A DNA stretch of 64,000 nt from Platycnemis pennipes (Eukaryota; Arthropoda; Insecta; Odonata; Platycnemididae): the NCBI GenBank assembly GCA_933228895.1, contig OW121847.1, forward strand, positions 126,336,350-126,400,349, read 5' to 3'. Position 1 is the stretch's first letter. Every line of letters starts with the position of its first letter. Under the pieces are notes generated by a model. It saw only the letters and a program-made list of their open reading frames with translations. It was not told the origin of the DNA and ran no database searches. Below, in pieces: positions 24,201-36,200 of this stretch. The translations under genes and the position numbers were made by a program.

Positions 24201-27200
24201 GACGATATACCGTTGCTTGATAAATATCGTCTCATCGTCTTAAGAAATCGTGAAACGATAAATATCGCGATCATGATAAATATCGCGATAAAATACCATG
24301 ATATCGCATCCCGATAAAATATCACGATATCGTGCCCCGATAAAACATCACAATAAATATCACGATAAAAGAAAGTGATATTATGCTAGTTCAAATATCG
24401 CGTAATCGTGCCCGATGAATTACCGTGATATTGAGCCGGCTAATCGTGTTGGAAAAAGACAGCCGTTGGGTTGGCCTTCAATTAAGCTGGAGCTAGTACG
24501 TCAACTATCAGACCACTGAAAATGAAAGAGAGTGAGAGAACTGCTGAGAATTTGAATTAGCAGATAGCAGAATAGTAAGTTTTCAAACGTACTGGCTCCA
24601 GCTTCAGCGAAGGCCAACTCAACGGCTGTCTTTTTCCAACATGATTAACCGGTGCAATATCATAATAATTCATCGGGCGCGATTACGATACATTTGAACG
24701 AGCCCAATATCACGATTTTTTATCACGATATTTATCATGATAATACATCGTGATATTTTACTGGGGTGCGATATCGTGATATTTTATCGGGACGCGATAT
24801 CATGTTATTTTATCGTGATATCTTATCATGCCCCGATATCTTATCGTGCCCCTATTATCAATATCACCCATGCCTATACCTAACTCCCTCTCCTACTCTC
24901 ATCTTGCTGGTCGTCCACCCACTCCCCTCCCACTGATGACTGGGCCTAACAAAAGAAGAACGTAAAATGGGAGCGCGCAGAGCGTACTGAAGGCCGTAAA
25001 TCGCTAATGTTTGGATATAACTGGCTTTAGGTGTTGTAGATATGGCACACATCTTGTATTTTTAGTTTAATTAGCAGATAATACAAAACCCAATAGTTTA
25101 TTTTTGCTAGGCGGTGCATCGCCCTCGAGAGATATCTGTCGTAATACCGAGCGTATACGGTGGAAGGAACTTTTTGGCCTCTCAATATCTGCTTTATTTT
25201 ACATGTAAAACATAGGCCTTTTGGCGGTACAAAGACAATCACTCGCTATAACGCGATTCTCGCAATAAGCCGTACTCACTATACCGGGCTTCTACTGTAA
25301 ATGGTTTAAAGTCAGCGATCGTCATGTTGGCAAAATTTCGTCCCAGCATCGAAAATGTAATAAGAATTTTATTTTTGGAATCCACAGTCAGTAGAGATGA
25401 GCAACTCGTATGGATGCTAAAAATAGACATTTGGTTCCAACATCTACGCAGTTATGATGGCAGTTGGCCCAACCACTCTATAGTTGCCCTCTATCGCCCA
25501 ATCATAGCTAAAAAAAGCATGGAACTAAGTCCATTTCCAGAAAAAAGTCATTCACAGGTTATCATTTGTGGCAACTTCCGTATCGTCAGCTAAATAAATG
25601 ATCTTGGGGATAATATTGTTTCATTTCTACTACTAAGATATTGATGAAAAATTGGGCATGATTGGGCATATTTTGCACATCGTCTCCTCAAGGATTATAT
25701 GACGGCTGGGGAGTTTGGGTTTACTGTGTGTGTGGGGAAAAGGGTCTGATTGTGGAGAGGGCAAATTCCAGTTGCGGACATATCTTTATCTGTCTTGCTG
25801 AGCTTGGAAGGGGGGAGAGGAAAAGTGGAGAGGAGATGGGGGAATGGCATCGCGTTATGTCTATGACGTTCCTTTTCTTCTTCTGGGCAACCCTGGGGGA
25901 CGAGTGCAGGTGGTTAACTGGAACTGCTTCGAGTGCTGAGTGGGATGGGAAGTGTCAGGGATGCATCACCCTTTGCTTACGGGTAAGTCTTCAAGGGATA
26001 TGGGAGGGGAAGGGATGGTCTAGAGGTTTCAGAGTGTGAGAGGAAGGGTCGAAGACCCTCCCGAAAACAAAGGACGCCGCATCCCTGGCCCTCCCCATTC
26101 CACTCAACACCCAAAGCGGTTCCAATCAGCCACCGGCACGTGCCCCCTAGGGTTGCCCTGAAGAAGAAGGAACGTCACAGATGTTCCATGATGCCATCCA
26201 CCCACCCCCTCCACACTGTCCCCCTGACCCCCTTCACTCAGCAAGACAGATAAAGATATGGCCGCAATTGGGACCTTCCCTCTCCCCAACCGGATCCTTT
26301 CCCCCCCACGCACCGTAAACCCAAACTCCCCGGCCGTCATAATCCTTACCCCCACCAACACAACCCACCCAAATTTCCTAACTGCATCACCCACCCTCAC
26401 TCACCCCGTCCACGCTCACAATATAAACGTTGGTAAAACCCATTTCTGCATACTTGAAAATGTTGTGGTAACAAAGAAGCAAGTAATTTCTGACAAATAA
26501 AGTTCTTAGTAGAAACGTTGCAATGTCTTCTATTTTTAATTCTTCACAATTCCACCACATCGCACCTGGAACAGTACTTTACATCCCTTAAGTTTACAAG
26601 GACTGCTGCACAGGAAATGCCTTTGCTTTCAGTGACGGCAATTGGCCCATCAAATTTTGTGAAAATCACAATTCACACAACTGGACTCAACACTTCACCC
26701 TAAGATGTCGCGACGAGACAAAACTCGGGTCGTAGCAAAGAAAATCAGTGTGGAAAACCTATTTTCTCTTTCCATTCTCCCAAAAACAAAATATACGTCT
26801 CCAGCTGGAAACATGCTTCTCTTTCAGGGTTAAGGAAGCCATGTGTAGTCCCGTGAAAAGTCCAAGTTGCTTTTGTCTGCTCATCATCTTTCATTCTGTT
26901 ATCTGCTTTTTCTCTTTTCTGTGAATTCTCTGAACTCATCCTACTGCTATTATCATTCTCCTTACCCTATTAAATTGGAGGAACCTGCAAGTTTAATTCT
27001 GATTTACTGAGATGAATTAAAAAGTTCAAGGTGTTTTAAAGCCTTATTTTAGTCACACTGAATAGTGCTGTCTCTTAGGATATACTAAATTCAGAGTCAT
27101 GTCAGTCAACTCCTGATTTTCTTTTCATTGTTCTCTACTTAAAGCTTAAATTTAATAAATGTGTAGTCAATAATTGCATGCACTGCATTTCTTCTTCAAT

Positions 27201-30200
27201 GAAGTTTAATTCAATGACTGAATGGGTTTTACAGTGCTTATATATACGTATTTACTTTATCATTTTCCTCCCTCAGAACACTGTGGATATGCTTCAGTCA
27301 GATCTTCGTAATTATGAGGCTGCTTCACGCCTTGGTTTTTTGGGTTCTGAAAATGTGAAAGAAAGTGACTCCATTGTACAGCTTGGCATAGCTGGAGGAA
27401 GCCATCCTGGTATTGGAATAGTTGATTCAAAAAATGATGTGAATGTGAAATTGAAGGAGGAGTTGAAAAGGAGCCTAATTGGCCAGCGTATTAAGAGGGA
27501 GGAGATTAGAAGATTACAAATGGAACTCGATGCTCGGGATTTACAAATCCAAGAAATGCAGCTACAAGAGTCAAAATACCTAGCAGAGGCTGAGACGTTA
27601 AAGGTAAAGATGATGCTTCAAAATTAGTTTATGATATGGACTAATCTGTACTTTAATTTTTTTACTTTAATGGTGCTGCGAGATTTATTAATGTGGGATT
27701 GCACATGATTTCAATTTCATCCCGTAGACGCTAACTCAAAAGCTTCTGAAGCAGCTTGGAAAAGATACATCGAGCAGTGCTACTGATCCAAAATCAAAAG
27801 CAGCTGCCATGGAAAAAGAACTTTCTGCTCTCAAGGAGCAACTCACTAAGCTTAAGGAAAAAAGTGAAATATTGGAATATGAAAACAAGAGGCTTGAAAA
27901 AGATTATTTATCATTAACCTCAGAAAATGCAACTTTGCATTCTAAAATTCAGGAAATTTCCAAAATTAAAGAGCAGGAGAAGAGGGATGCGATTGAGCAG
28001 TTCCAGAATGAATACCTAACATTTCACGATCAGTCCCTGGCTAGAGTAAGAGCAGAGAAGAATGAACCTCTTGAGAAAGAAATAAAAGATTTAAGGTAAT
28101 ATATTTTAAGGGTATTAAATACATAGACATTAATGTGCTTACCTAGTGTGTATGTTTCTGAAAGTCCAAGTAGAAATACTCATTGATTTAATATGAAGGC
28201 GATAAATCATTAAAAGTTGTATGAACTTTAAGATCTTTGTTTACGCACAATTATTTCATATCAATGTAATCCTAGAATGTCATACATTTAATATCATATG
28301 TGGATATCATCATCTGCCTATTACCTTCATAAAGTGATATTAAGGCCAACCCCTCTTTGGTTGAAGCATTAATAATGTGTTCAAATGCATTTGCCATACA
28401 GAAAGCAAAAAAACCTCATCTATCCTTTTTTTCCTCTCTATTCAACCAAAAATATTTTATAAGTGGAAACTCACCAATTCACACAACAATATTTTTGGCA
28501 AATGAGAGGAGTATGTGCCAAAATGAATCTTTAGCTCTTTTATGACTTAGCCATTGAAAGAATTGAGAGATATGTTATGAATACGTGGGATAATATAGAC
28601 AGGAATTTTACGTGGTTCGGTACAGATTTATATGATTTTTTAATTTAAAATTTCATAATGCACAAACAGGTTAGATAAAGGAGAAACTAATACAGAACCA
28701 AAAATTATTATTAATTTAATTGTAATAGATTCCCCTTATGAAACCTGTTCAAACATGGATTACCACAAAGTTGCAGAAGAGTAAGTTTTTTATTATTTGG
28801 ATTATCTTTCACTCATGCTTTAAATTCAGTTGACTAGAATTATGTATCTATTTTAGTGGAGTATGTATTACATAATGCCCCACGGAGTGTAGTGCATCTG
28901 CAGTATTCTGAAGGTAATGGAGCACTGCATCTTTAACTGTTATAGTTAAGCATAAAAATCCCAATGAATAAAGCATATCTCGAAATGCAGTAAGGAAAAT
29001 TCTCACCGCCATCGATTATGTTTTATTTGTCCCATTATTAAGTGTCAAAATATATCTCTAATCTTAAATAAAACTTGCTCTCTTGAAACCTTGTGGTACT
29101 CCATTATAGCAGATTTAATGCAAATAAAACTTGTACAAACCACAATTAACTTTCCTGGATTGTAAAAGTTATATTTGCATTAAATCTGTTGTCTACTACT
29201 GGTGAAACTAATCCCTCAACATTGTTATCAGTGCCTATTACTGTTGTTATGGATGGTCTGTATGCATCCCAATTTAGAGGCAGTAATGTATGCTGTGGAG
29301 GGAAACCCTGTGTCCACATTAGGCTGTTTTCAACGGAAGTTGAAAAGGAGCCCATGTTTAACTTCTCATCAGATAAACTGAGTAATGAACTTGAAATGCT
29401 CTCCAGTCTGCGATCAAGTAGGGACCAATATACCTTTAAAAAAATTGCACTGCTGGGATTTGAACTCAGGCCCTCAGGGTGGATATCAAACTTCTTTTTT
29501 TCACAATTAAAGGAAGATTAGGGTGATGAGGAAGAGGTCAGAGGAGAAGAAATGCCGTGAGGTTGGAAAGTGTGTCCTGGGCTAAATCGAATAAGGGGAA
29601 TTTATGCTTTTTTCCCTCTGACAGTAGTGTCCTTGACAAAGTGGAAGAGGAGGTGAATAGGAATAAGTGGGATAAGTGATGGATATAGGCAGCATGATGG
29701 AATGGGAAGAAAGGAAAAATATTTGTGCACCAGTAATTGATGATAATCTGTGAATGCTTTGTTTAGTCGTGTAATTTGCTCATTGGTACATTTTTTTACA
29801 AAAACTGTTAAAGGAGCTTAGAGACATTGCACATTCCAGTGACAAATAGTGGTGCACAGGAATCTTGTTTCAAGGCTGAAAAAGGTAGTGATGCAGTGAA
29901 AATGGGGGTTTTTCTTCATCTTTGAGTTTTCTGCTGGTGTTTTGGATGCCAAGTTCAGGGTACATTGTTGAGAATTATGCAATTTGAGAAGGTTGGCTAA
30001 GATAAGTGGACATAAGCTGTCTTTAGCTACAGAAAAGCAATACAAAATTCGAATGGTTGTCTATCACCATAGTATTGTAGAATGGCAGAACCAATTTAGG
30101 TACAGTCAAGCCCACTTATAACAAACCGGTTCATAACAAAGTCCCGGTTATAACGAAGTAAAGGGTATTCCCCATCAAAGAGAGGCAAGGAAAAACTGGT

Positions 30201-33200
30201 CCACATATAACAAAGTTCGGTTATTACAAAGTAAATATTCGGCCCCCTCGACTTCATTATAAACGGGCTTGACTGTACTAACTTTTACTTCTCCCTAAGA
30301 GAGGGTAGGTTTTTAAGAGCTTTCTGAGAAAGCCGAAGCTGTTGATGTTTTCCAGTTTTACAATTCACATTTCTTGATACATTTGACCATAAATATTTTT
30401 AAAGTGTAAATTTTGTCGTTGCCAGTATGGTAATGCAGGGATAAATCTCTAAGTTTGTCAGAGGTCTTGGAAAGACGATTTTTAAAAATTATTTTTGCAT
30501 AATTGCGTGCTGACAATTAATATGGAATGGGGACATGTAATTTTTTCCTCACTAGTAGGTACTGAAACAATAATTTTATGCCTTCGTATTCTTATTTTAC
30601 CCAGGGTTTTTCATATTTGCCCTCCTGTCATTGTGTTATTTTGCATATAATAACTGTTGGTGTAAAATGTTATTTTTTGTTCTTTTGTTTTTCAGTAAAG
30701 GGAAGGGTGGAATTTAATTCAAGAGGGTTTTAGGAAGGGAAGGAAAAAATAAAGGGGTGCTTAGCCAGTCCTGTCTTTTTCTGATGATTTATGCATTTTC
30801 ATTTTAGGAAAAAAATGGAGGAGGCTCATAAAGAAGCAGATGAAGCAAAAAGGGCATATTTACAGTTGTGCGACAACAAAAACTTTTCTCTTGGACCAGA
30901 TGGTGATGGAAGTCCTTTGTCCGGCAACTTAAAAAAGCAACTGCAGAAGGAAAAAGAAGAATTTGCCAAATTCAGGGAAAACTATAATACACTTGTCAAA
31001 CAAAAATGTGAAGCACTACAGAAGGAGAATGCTCTGTTAGTTCAGAAAGCGGAAGAGAGATCTAGGGCTCTATATGAGAAAAGAGTAGCTGAAGAAATAG
31101 ATAAAGGTAAGCTTTTAGTTTTTCTGTGCCTTGATTTCTCTGTCTTTTCTGTTAATAGAAAGTTTTAAGTATTTTCACGGTACAGAAAAACTGCCTATCA
31201 AAAGAGTTAAGTTCTAAATGATAAAATTGTTTATCAGAGTGTGAATAGTTAAAGCACTTTCTGGGTATAATTTTGTATTGTATTAATATAATCAAGTAAG
31301 GAAGGATGTGAAAGAGAAGAGATTAGCTGATAAGAGAATCGAGGGGAGAGCTGTGTCAAACCAATCTCAGGATTTTTGACTGATTATGTCCAATAAATTA
31401 TCTCTTTATTTTTTAGTGGGAAAAGGGTGGGTAAATATAACAACTTTACAACTACATATTAGCCTCATAACACATGCTTTAATGATAAGTACTCGGCTTG
31501 TGAGTTGAAAAATGAAATAAAATTCAGATTTCCAGAATGAAGACCTCTTTGGATTTAGGAAAAACAAGAACCCAAGAGATGTGAGTGTATTTGTCGGTGT
31601 AAAAGATGTACCCCCTTTTTATACACATTTATAAGAATCAAAATTCTCAAATCAATGATTATTAAGCAGACGTTCCGTGATGCTATTCCCCCACCCTTCA
31701 AGCTCGGCAAGTCAGATAAAGATACATCTGCATCTGGCATCTTTACTCTCCACAACCCCCCACGCACCATAAACCCAAACTTCCGGCTGTCGTATAATCC
31801 TTGAGACGATGTGGAAAATATGCCGAATCACACCCCATTTTTCATCAAGGTCTTGGTAGTAGAAAAGAAACAATATTACCTCCCAAGATCATTTATTCTG
31901 CTGACGATAGACAGAAGACACTACAAGTAATAACCTGTGAATGATTTTTTTTTCTGGAAACGGGCTTAGTTCCGTGCTTTTTTATAACTATGATTGTGCG
32001 ATAGAAGACTAAACTAAAGCGTGGTTGGGCCAGCTGCCATCATAACAGCGTATGTTTGAAATAAATGTCTATTTTTAGCATGAATACTAATTTCCCATCT
32101 CTACTGACTATTCCGGAAATAAAATTCTTCTTACGGAATGTTCAACTTTTGTTTTCTGTATGTTTTTGATACTGGATGAAATTTTGCCAACATAGCGATC
32201 ACCGACTTAAAAGCATTGATGTAGTAGATATTTATTTTATGATTTTTTAAGACGCATCTTCTTTTAAGAATGCTTTCAAAAATGACCACAAAAGATATAT
32301 GTACAATGTTGCCGAAGAGAACAAAAGTTAGAGAAAACAAGAATAATATTTTTTTCGCGACTTTTTTAAAATGTTAAAAATAACAAAATTCCAAATTATG
32401 AAGTGCCGATTTTCCGGCCCTGCTGACTTCGTATTATCAAGAGTTTACTGTAGATAGATATTTTCCCATTTGTCTATTGAACCTTTGCGCCCAAATTTGG
32501 ACAGGTCGACATTCGCCAGAAATTAATGAAAACATTAACTGAAGTTAGTTTTGTATCAGTTAGTGCATAATTTTAATGATTAAAAGTTAACTTTTGGGTC
32601 ATTCCATACCATTTCACCAGATTTTTAAAAAAGTTGTTGCAGCACCATTACAGAAAAAATTCAAATTTAACACACTTACTACTACATGTCTGTAAGGCTC
32701 AAAACCAATTTTCGTTAATTTTTTTTCCATGACCTCAAGGACGTACAGGGCCGCGAAGGTCACAGCGCACTGTAAAAATGACACTTTCAACGAGTATCGG
32801 TAATTAGAGTTACTCGGAAACTACAGGTTGTAGTAGAATGGTTCAAATACCATTTTGATGGTCATAAATAGAGCTTTCATTTGAAATATTTTTAATAACC
32901 TTACTATGTAGCATCTATGAGAATGATGAGTACAAAGTTTTGATACAAAATGCCGTTTTTTACAACTTTTGCTATTTATTTTCTTATAGAAGGGTTGTGA
33001 TCACAAGGTCTATATTTTTGTTATAGTGTATTTGGGTACCATAGTAAATGTGTGTAAGAAAAAAGTTGTGTGTTTGTTAAGCCTTTAGCTGTTACAAGCT
33101 TCCGCAAATAGGAAAAATTGAAAATTTACCATTTTCGGGCCCCTGTATCTCTGGTGGGGGACTTATTAAAAATTTGAAATTTTCAGTACAATAAGCTATG

Positions 33201-36200
33201 ATCCTATTAAGAATGCACTAAAAATTTGGAGTATGTGTTTTGGCTCGTTTGGAAGTTACACCAAACTGAATTTTCAAAAACTTTTCTCTCGCTCACCTTG
33301 TAGAAGCAATGTATAATTGTTACACATAATTAAATGTTGCCAGAAATTTGCTTTGGGGGGGCGGGGGGGGGGGGGCTAAGTCTAGTGTTTAATAACTTGA
33401 AACAAATCAACTTTGCCCGTTCGGTGCCGACATGTTAAAAATCTCTTCCCTCAATTTTCAGTGCTTTGTATTTACTTTCACAGTGGCTATTCCTATCTTT
33501 TCTCACTGGTAAATTTCACTGTTTACCCTGTTATGAAGCATTAATTTGACCGGCCACAGAACATAGTTCAAGCATCAGATTGAAAAGAACAACTACAGTC
33601 AAGACCACTTATATCAAACCTGTTCATAACGAAGTTCCAGTTATAACGAAGTGAAGGCTATTCCCCATCAAAAAGAAGCTCGGAAAAACTGATCCACATA
33701 TAACGAAGTTCAGTTATTACAAAGTAAATATTCGGACCCCTCAAAAACATTATAAATGGCCTTGACTGTATTAACCACACACATGCATCAAACTATTGAT
33801 CACATTTCAAGACACTTAACACTTGAATTATACGCAGTGTAATCCAGATTACCATGGCCACTTAAAATTAGAACAACAAAATTATTGGGAAAAAATTTCG
33901 GGGGAGGGCTGAAGCCACAGAGCCTTCCTCCCCCCTCCCCAGCGCCTGGCTATGTGCCTGCTAAGAACAAAATATGTAAGCAGACATTAAAACGTAGGTA
34001 GAGATGGGCAACTTGGTAAATTACCGCGGTAATTTTCGTAAATTACCGTGGTATTTTACGTAAAATACCAACACCCCTGAAAATTACCGTAATAAACGGT
34101 AATTTTCAGAAAAGTTCTTTTTCAGAAAATTTCTTCCTCATGAAGAAATCATTGGAATTGGTAATACATATTAAAAATAAGAAGCTAAAACGATTTTTTT
34201 TACATTGTGACCATGATTAATTCCAATTAATTCAGAGTAAAATAACAAATGCACATTGCGCAGAGGTATGTCTTTGGAACGAAAATTTCTCATAGTGTGA
34301 CAAAAGAGAGGCAAATTGCGTGTTGCTGCCAACTTTGTTTTAATTTTTTAATAAGTAATTATTGATGAACGTCGTGATATGTTTGATATAAACGTCGGCA
34401 TTTATATCTCTATGCTATTTGATTTCTTTTGGAGTCCTCTGATAAGGATTTGCAGCTCAAAACTTAAAATTACCGGAAAAGTTCGGTAATTTTTGAAAAT
34501 TACCGTAATTTACCACGGTAATTTACCTCAATTGAAAATTACGGTAATTTACCCATCTCTAAACGTAGGCAAACTATTTATTTTCAATTGTTTTTCCACT
34601 GGACTTGCTGTAGAATTGCTATCAGCATGCGACCATTATGACAATATCACTATTTAGGTTGTTCGCATAATAAAGGCTAAATGAGTGCCTACTTCTTTGT
34701 CAACATATAAGAAAGTTCTTGGGTCAGCTGTTCCATAATATTATGCACTTGACCAGTTTGTGTTGATAATTCGAGCTGAAGAAGAACCCGTATTATATTT
34801 TCATTAAGTACCCACGCCTTGTATTTTTTTGATAATTTGAATGATGTGTTACGTCCTGAAGGATGGAAGAAGTTCACAAAGTTGTCTCCTTCATTGTTGT
34901 CTATGCTTTCAACAACTCCAAGCTACCACTTTGAGCAATAAATAATGCCACATAATAATTTACCTTGATACTAAGTTGTGTGTTGGATTTGAGTATTGCT
35001 ATTTGGACTTCTTCACCGTTATTTGAATTAGATGTTACAAAGAATTTTATATTATTGCAAGCAATCAGAATAAAGCAGTGTTTTTCTCCAGTGTTAGGAA
35101 TCCTTAAGGCATTATCAAACTAATCACTCAACCATGTTCTACCCCTGTGATCTCATTGCTTCTTAAATGTTATGCCATGGATATTAGCATTGCTAACTTA
35201 AAAACATGGGAGTCAAATTTTGACTGTCTTTTGTTCTCTGTAAACTGGCTTTAGACACTAAACATTTAACAGTTCCTCCTATACCATCACAAGGACCTTT
35301 TCCGTGTGTAGCTCTTTCCATGGAGAAGGTCACTTGTTACGAGAACCAATCAGAAGGCACTTTAAGGCAGAAGGTGCCACTTTAGGCAGAGAAATAGAGA
35401 CATCAGACAATTCCCTGAAGCTACCTACATAAATCACTACCATAATTCTTTTGGGATATTGTTCAAAAACAGTAGGTGTAAACGACACTAATGTTTAAGA
35501 TTGTTTTCCTATCAGCCTACTGGTAACAGAGCAATCATAGAGCAATTTCCGTGGAAAAACCAATGGAGGCTTAATAGTTTGCCAAAATTCTGCTTAAGAC
35601 ATTTTTATTCAAAATGATACATGAAATCTACAACTACCAACACAATGAATAAGTAACTGGTTTGTAAGTTATCAATAAAAATTGGACTTATTTCTAGCAA
35701 CATTTAATTATATGCAACAATTATACATTGCTTCTACAAGGTGAGCGAGAGAAAAGTTTTTGAAAATTCAGTTTGGTGTAACTTCCAAACGAGCCAAAAC
35801 ACATACTCCAAATTTTTAGTGCATTCTTAATAGGATCATAGCTTATTGTACTGAAAATTTCAAATTTTTAATAAGTCCCCCACCAGAGATACAGGGGCCC
35901 GAAAATGGTAAATTTTCAATTTTTCCTATTTGCGGAAGCTTGTAACAGCTAAAGGCTTAACAAACACACAACTTTTTTCTTACACACATTTACTATGGTA
36001 CCCAAATATACTATAACAAAAATATAGACCTTGTGATCACAACCCTTCTATAAGAAAATAAATAGCAAAAGTTGTAAAAAACAGCATTTTGTATCAAAAC
36101 TTTGTACTCATCATTCTCATAGATGCTACATAGTAAGGTTATTAAAAATATTTCAAATGAAAGCTCCATTTATGACCATCAAAATGGTATTTGAACCATT

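Larger units (their letters stand above)
23480..26052 (+). repeat. Dispersed repeat family R, copy 1 (split by a pogo-like insertion)
   Basis: Parts 23480-23735 and 25300-26052 are one repeat, shown by colinearity with the uninterrupted minus-strand copy at 31670-32455 (shared ATACGAAGTCAGC, TTCGGCAACATTGT, ATGTTGGCAAAATTTC, GCTAAAAATAGACATTT, CAAGGATTATA). Another copy is at 36515-37075. It encodes no protein I recognise. Its end (CTCAGTAATACGAAGTCAGC; in copy 2 preceded by TACAGTAAACT) looks pogo-like. Confidence 0.72.
17930..27276. other. CEP152 intron 8 (9.3 kb)
   Basis: The intron holds a 3-kb non-autonomous hAT element, a LINE 3' tail piece (about 22280-22330), a dispersed repeat split by a pogo-like element, and an inverted duplication of that repeat. 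17930-18898 and about 26520-27276 show nothing I can support. Confidence 0.7.
28096..30807. other. CEP152 intron 10
   Basis: A 2.7-kb intron. Supported contents are a 17-bp perfect inverted repeat (29110-29188) and a TA-flanked MITE (30103-30275). A minus-strand GAGTTCAAATCCCAG near 29451-29466 resembles pol III box B and may be a SINE trace. The rest is unassigned. Confidence 0.6.

Noticed and set aside
25662..26500. Long-looking open frames in the GC-richer palindrome
   Set aside because: Frames on opposite strands mirror one another because the DNA is an inverted duplication; composition is low complexity and no domain is seen.
29189..29521. 110-codon plus-strand open frame
   Set aside because: It has no domain, sits in an intron of the CEP152 gene in no splice context, and overlaps a tRNA-like minus-strand motif that suggests repeat DNA.
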